DNA from: JBDSKH01 sp035495435 | GTDB taxonomy: Bacteria > Actinomycetota > Actinomycetes > Actinomycetales > Microbacteriaceae | NCBI GenBank assembly: GCA_035495435.1 | Contig: DATJFV010000067.1 | Coordinates: 1 to 7,565, forward strand | Direction of reading: 5' to 3' | Length of the DNA: 7,565 nucleotides | Shown: positions 5,539 through 7,565 of the stretch, in pieces | How positions within the stretch are numbered: the stretch's first letter is position 1 | Layout of the letters: each line of letters starts with the position of its first letter | Notes under the pieces: model-generated | Databases searched by the model: none | What the model saw: only the letters and a program-made list of their open reading frames with translations | Told to the model about the DNA's origin: nothing | Position numbers and translations under genes: made by a program

Positions 5539-7565
5539 CACTTCACCCCGCCGAATCCGCGGCGCGCCGGGGTTGCCGGAGCGGCCGCTGCCGCACCCTC
5601 GGTGACCGGGGCGGTGGTGGTGATCTGTTCGGCTTTGTTGACCTTCACCGTCGACTGCTCGGCGGTGTGGCGCGGCTTCATGTGCAGGTAGTAGGTCGTC
5701 TTCACGCCCCGCTCCCAGGCGGCGTAGTAGATGTCCATCATGTCGCCGAGGTCGCGGGTTTCGAGGTACATGTTGCGGCTGATCGACTGGTCGATCCACT
5801 TCTGCGCCCGGGCCGCCACCTCGAGGAACGAGTAGGGCGAGAGCTGGAAGCTGGTCTTGTAGACCTTCTTCAGCCCCTCCGGGATCGCGTCGATGTTCTG
5901 GATGTCGCCCTGCGACCGCAGGATCGCCTCGCGGGTCTGGTCCCAGATGCCGAGCTTCTGCAGGTCGGTCACCAGGTTGCGGTTCACCTCGAGGAACTTG
6001 CCGTTCGAGGTGGCGCGGCTGAAGATCTGCGAGAACTGCGGGTCGAGACCCGGCGTGGTGCCGGCGACCAGGCCGATGGATGCGGTGGGCGCGATCGCCA
6101 TCAGCGTCGCGTTGCGCATGCCGCCCTTCACCTTCTCGCGCAGCGCATCCCAGTCGAGACGCGTCGTGCGCGAGACCTTGATCTCGACCCCGCGGTCGGC
6201 CTCGGTGAGAGCGATCGAGTCGAACGGCACCAGGCCCTGGGACCAGCGGCTGCCGGGGAAGTTGTTGTACGACCCGCGCTCACGTGCCAGGTCGGCGGAC
6301 TCGTCGATCGCGGCGTACGAGACATGCTCCATGATCTCGTCCATGAGGTTGTAGGCCTCTTCGGACTCGTACGAGAAGCCGAGCTTCTCGACCACGTCGG
6401 TGAAGCCCATCACGCCCAGGCCGATCGCGCGGTTCTCCTGGTTGGCGTGGTCGGCCTCGGCGACGCTCGACACGGTGATGTCGATCAGGTTGTCGAGCTG
6501 GCGCACCGCACTGCGGGCGCTGTCGTCGATCAAGTCCCAGTCGAATCCGAGGGTGCCGTTCTCGTCGACCCGCAGGTGGGTCGACAGGTTGATCGAAGCC
6601 AGGTTGCAGACCGAGATGTTCTCTTCGTCCTGCGGCAGGCAGATCTCGGTGCAGAGGTTCGACAGGTGGATCGTGCCAGTGTTGTTGTTGAGGGCACGGT
6701 TGTTGATCGTGTCCTTCCAGGTCAGCCACGGGTGGCTGGTGGTCTGCAGCGAGATGAGGATCGCCTTGAACTGCTCGCGCGCACCGATCTTCTGGAAGGC
6801 GCGCAGCTCGCCGGCTTCGGCCATGGCGACGTACTCGGCGTAGCGCTTCGAGAACGCGGCGCCGTACAGCTCGTTGAGGTCGGGCACCTCGAGCGGGTCG
6901 AAGAGGTACCAGTCGTCGTCGTTCTGCACGCGCTTCATGAACTCGTCGCTGATCCACACCGCGGTGTTGGCGGTGCGGGTGCGGCGGTACGGGTCGCCGG
7001 AGTTCTGACGCAGGTCGAGGAACTCGGGGAAGTCGAGGTGCCAGTTCTCCATGTAGAAGCAGAGGGCGCCGAACTTCTTGCCGCCGCGGCTCACCGCGCG
7101 CAGCACCGAGTCGATCGTGTGCATGAACGGGATGGGGCCCGTCGTGGTGGTGTTGTTGGAGCGGATGGGCGAGCCCTGCGAGCGCAGCTTGGTGACCGAA
7201 AGGCCGATGCCGCCGGTGCCCTTGGTGAGCCACATGACGTCGCGGACGCTCTTGGCGATGTTCTCGATGTCGTCCTGCATCTCCATGACGAAGCAGTTCG
7301 ACAGCTGCGGGTACGAGGTGCCGGCGTTGACGAGGGTGGAGCCGGCGGCGAGGTACTCGAGCTTCGACATCTTGTCGTAGAAGCCGAGGGCGGCGGCGGT
7401 GGGGTCGGCCTCGTTCAGCGACAGGCCCATGGCGATGCGCATCCAGAAGTACTGCGGCACCTCGAGCGGCTCGCCGTTCCGGCTCTTGATGCCGTAGCGG
7501 TTGTTCAGCGTGACGACGCCGATGTACTTCAGCAGCTCGTCGTGCGAGGGGTCGAGCGCCTCGGC
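5538..7565 (-). CDS. nrdA: Ribonucleoside-diphosphate reductase alpha subunit, class I (5' end outside window; Cys tail out of frame)
   Basis: Open from the window edge to TGA at 5540-5538; 675 residues are visible and the N-terminus (including any ATP cone) is off the edge. A GTG at 7460 is internal. This catalytic subunit reduces ribonucleoside diphosphates to deoxyribonucleotides in the cytoplasm. Visible catalytic elements: the Cys of PQLSNCFV (7293-7295, equivalent to E. coli Cys225); NLCTEI with the thiyl-radical Cys (6651-6653, Cys439) flanked by the Asn and Glu; the partner Cys of SVCNLASIN (6606-6608, Cys462); and the Tyr-Tyr radical relay in KTTYYLHMK (5688-5693, Tyr730/731). After PRHTAEQSTVKVNKAEQ the chain becomes a Thr/Ala/Pro linker and stops at RRGFGGVK, lacking the C-terminal Cys pair that class I enzymes need for turnover. 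That pair occurs in the overlapping 23-codon ORF. nrdB follows on the same strand. The promoter is outside the window. Confidence 0.95.
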   Translation of the reverse strand, partial: AEALDPSHDELLKYIGVVTLNNRYGIKSRNGEPLEVPQYFWMRIAMGLSLNEADPTAAALGFYDKMSKLEYLAAGSTLVNAGTSYPQLSNCFVMEMQDDIENIAKSVRDVMWLTKGTGGIGLSVTKLRSQGSPIRSNNTTTTGPIPFMHTIDSVLRAVSRGGKKFGALCFYMENWHLDFPEFLDLRQNSGDPYRRTRTANTAVWISDEFMKRVQNDDDWYLFDPLEVPDLNELYGAAFSKRYAEYVAMAEAGELRAFQKIGAREQFKAILISLQTTSHPWLTWKDTINNRALNNNTGTIHLSNLCTEICLPQDEENISVCNLASINLSTHLRVDENGTLGFDWDLIDDSARSAVRQLDNLIDITVSSVAEADHANQENRAIGLGVMGFTDVVEKLGFSYESEEAYNLMDEIMEHVSYAAIDESADLARERGSYNNFPGSRWSQGLVPFDSIALTEADRGVEIKVSRTTRLDWDALREKVKGGMRNATLMAIAPTASIGLVAGTTPGLDPQFSQIFSRATSNGKFLEVNRNLVTDLQKLGIWDQTREAILRSQGDIQNIDAIPEGLKKVYKTSFQLSPYSFLEVAARAQKWIDQSISRNMYLETRDLGDMMDIYYAAWERGVKTTYYLHMKPRHTAEQSTVKVNKAEQITTTAPVTEGAAAAAPATPARRGFGGVK

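Noticed and set aside
5540..5555. Classical slippery heptamer for -1 frameshifting at the end of nrdA
   Set aside because: The bases read GGC GGG GTG AAG TGA; no X XXY YYZ heptamer is present, so programmed -1 slippage lacks its usual signal, though it is not excluded.
5539..5799. Extension of the 23-codon tail frame upstream to 5799 as one 110-residue protein
   Set aside because: The upstream part overlaps conserved NrdA sequence and is Arg/Pro/His-rich shadow; only the part after 5538 looks like protein coding.

Overview
This is a GC-rich window with coding-dense, G/C-ending codons. It reads as the chromosome of a high-GC actinomycete, most likely Microbacteriaceae (Microbacterium-like). 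That placement is an inference from base composition, the abundance of the hexamer GGATGC/GCATCC, and a class Ic-type ribonucleotide reductase of the kind I recall from Tropheryma and Chlamydia. No rRNA, tRNA, CRISPR array, insertion sequence or prophage is visible, and no intergenic stretch is longer than about 125 bases.

Layout, left to right. (1) 2-1798, + strand: the C-terminal 598 residues of an HrpA-type DEAH-box RNA helicase, cut by the window edge. (2) 1803-2783, - strand: a TetR-family repressor followed 9 bases later by a small VOC (glyoxalase-fold) protein, probably one operon; the VOC gene meets hrpA tail to tail with a 4-base gap. (3) 2784-2906: a divergent control region with a clear operator-like palindrome (CGTACAT-AG-ATGTACG) and a short leader hairpin. 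(4) 2907-4416, + strand: an NAD-type short-chain dehydrogenase/reductase and an aspartate/glutamate racemase of the YgeA type, 16 bases apart. (5) 4391-4429: a 12-bp perfect inverted repeat over the racemase stop codon, between convergent genes, probably a bidirectional terminator. (6) 4436-7565, - strand: the class I ribonucleotide reductase operon, nrdA (5' end outside the window), then a 23-codon ORF, then nrdB.

The TetR protein probably represses itself, the VOC gene and the divergent SDR (possibly with the racemase) through the palindrome. The ligand and pathway cannot be read from the sequence. The ribonucleotide reductase makes dNDPs for DNA synthesis.

The two most interesting points are in the reductase. 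First, NrdB has Phe where the radical Tyr usually sits and Glu in place of the usual first Asp ligand, the signature of class Ic (Mn/Fe) enzymes. Second, the NrdA reading frame ends without its C-terminal redox Cys pair. That tail (ending YCESCQ) is encoded in a separate 23-codon ORF that starts on the NrdA stop codon (TGATG). This is a genuine split and translationally coupled tail, a programmed frameshift, or a one-base homopolymer error in a G4 run. The sequence alone cannot decide which.
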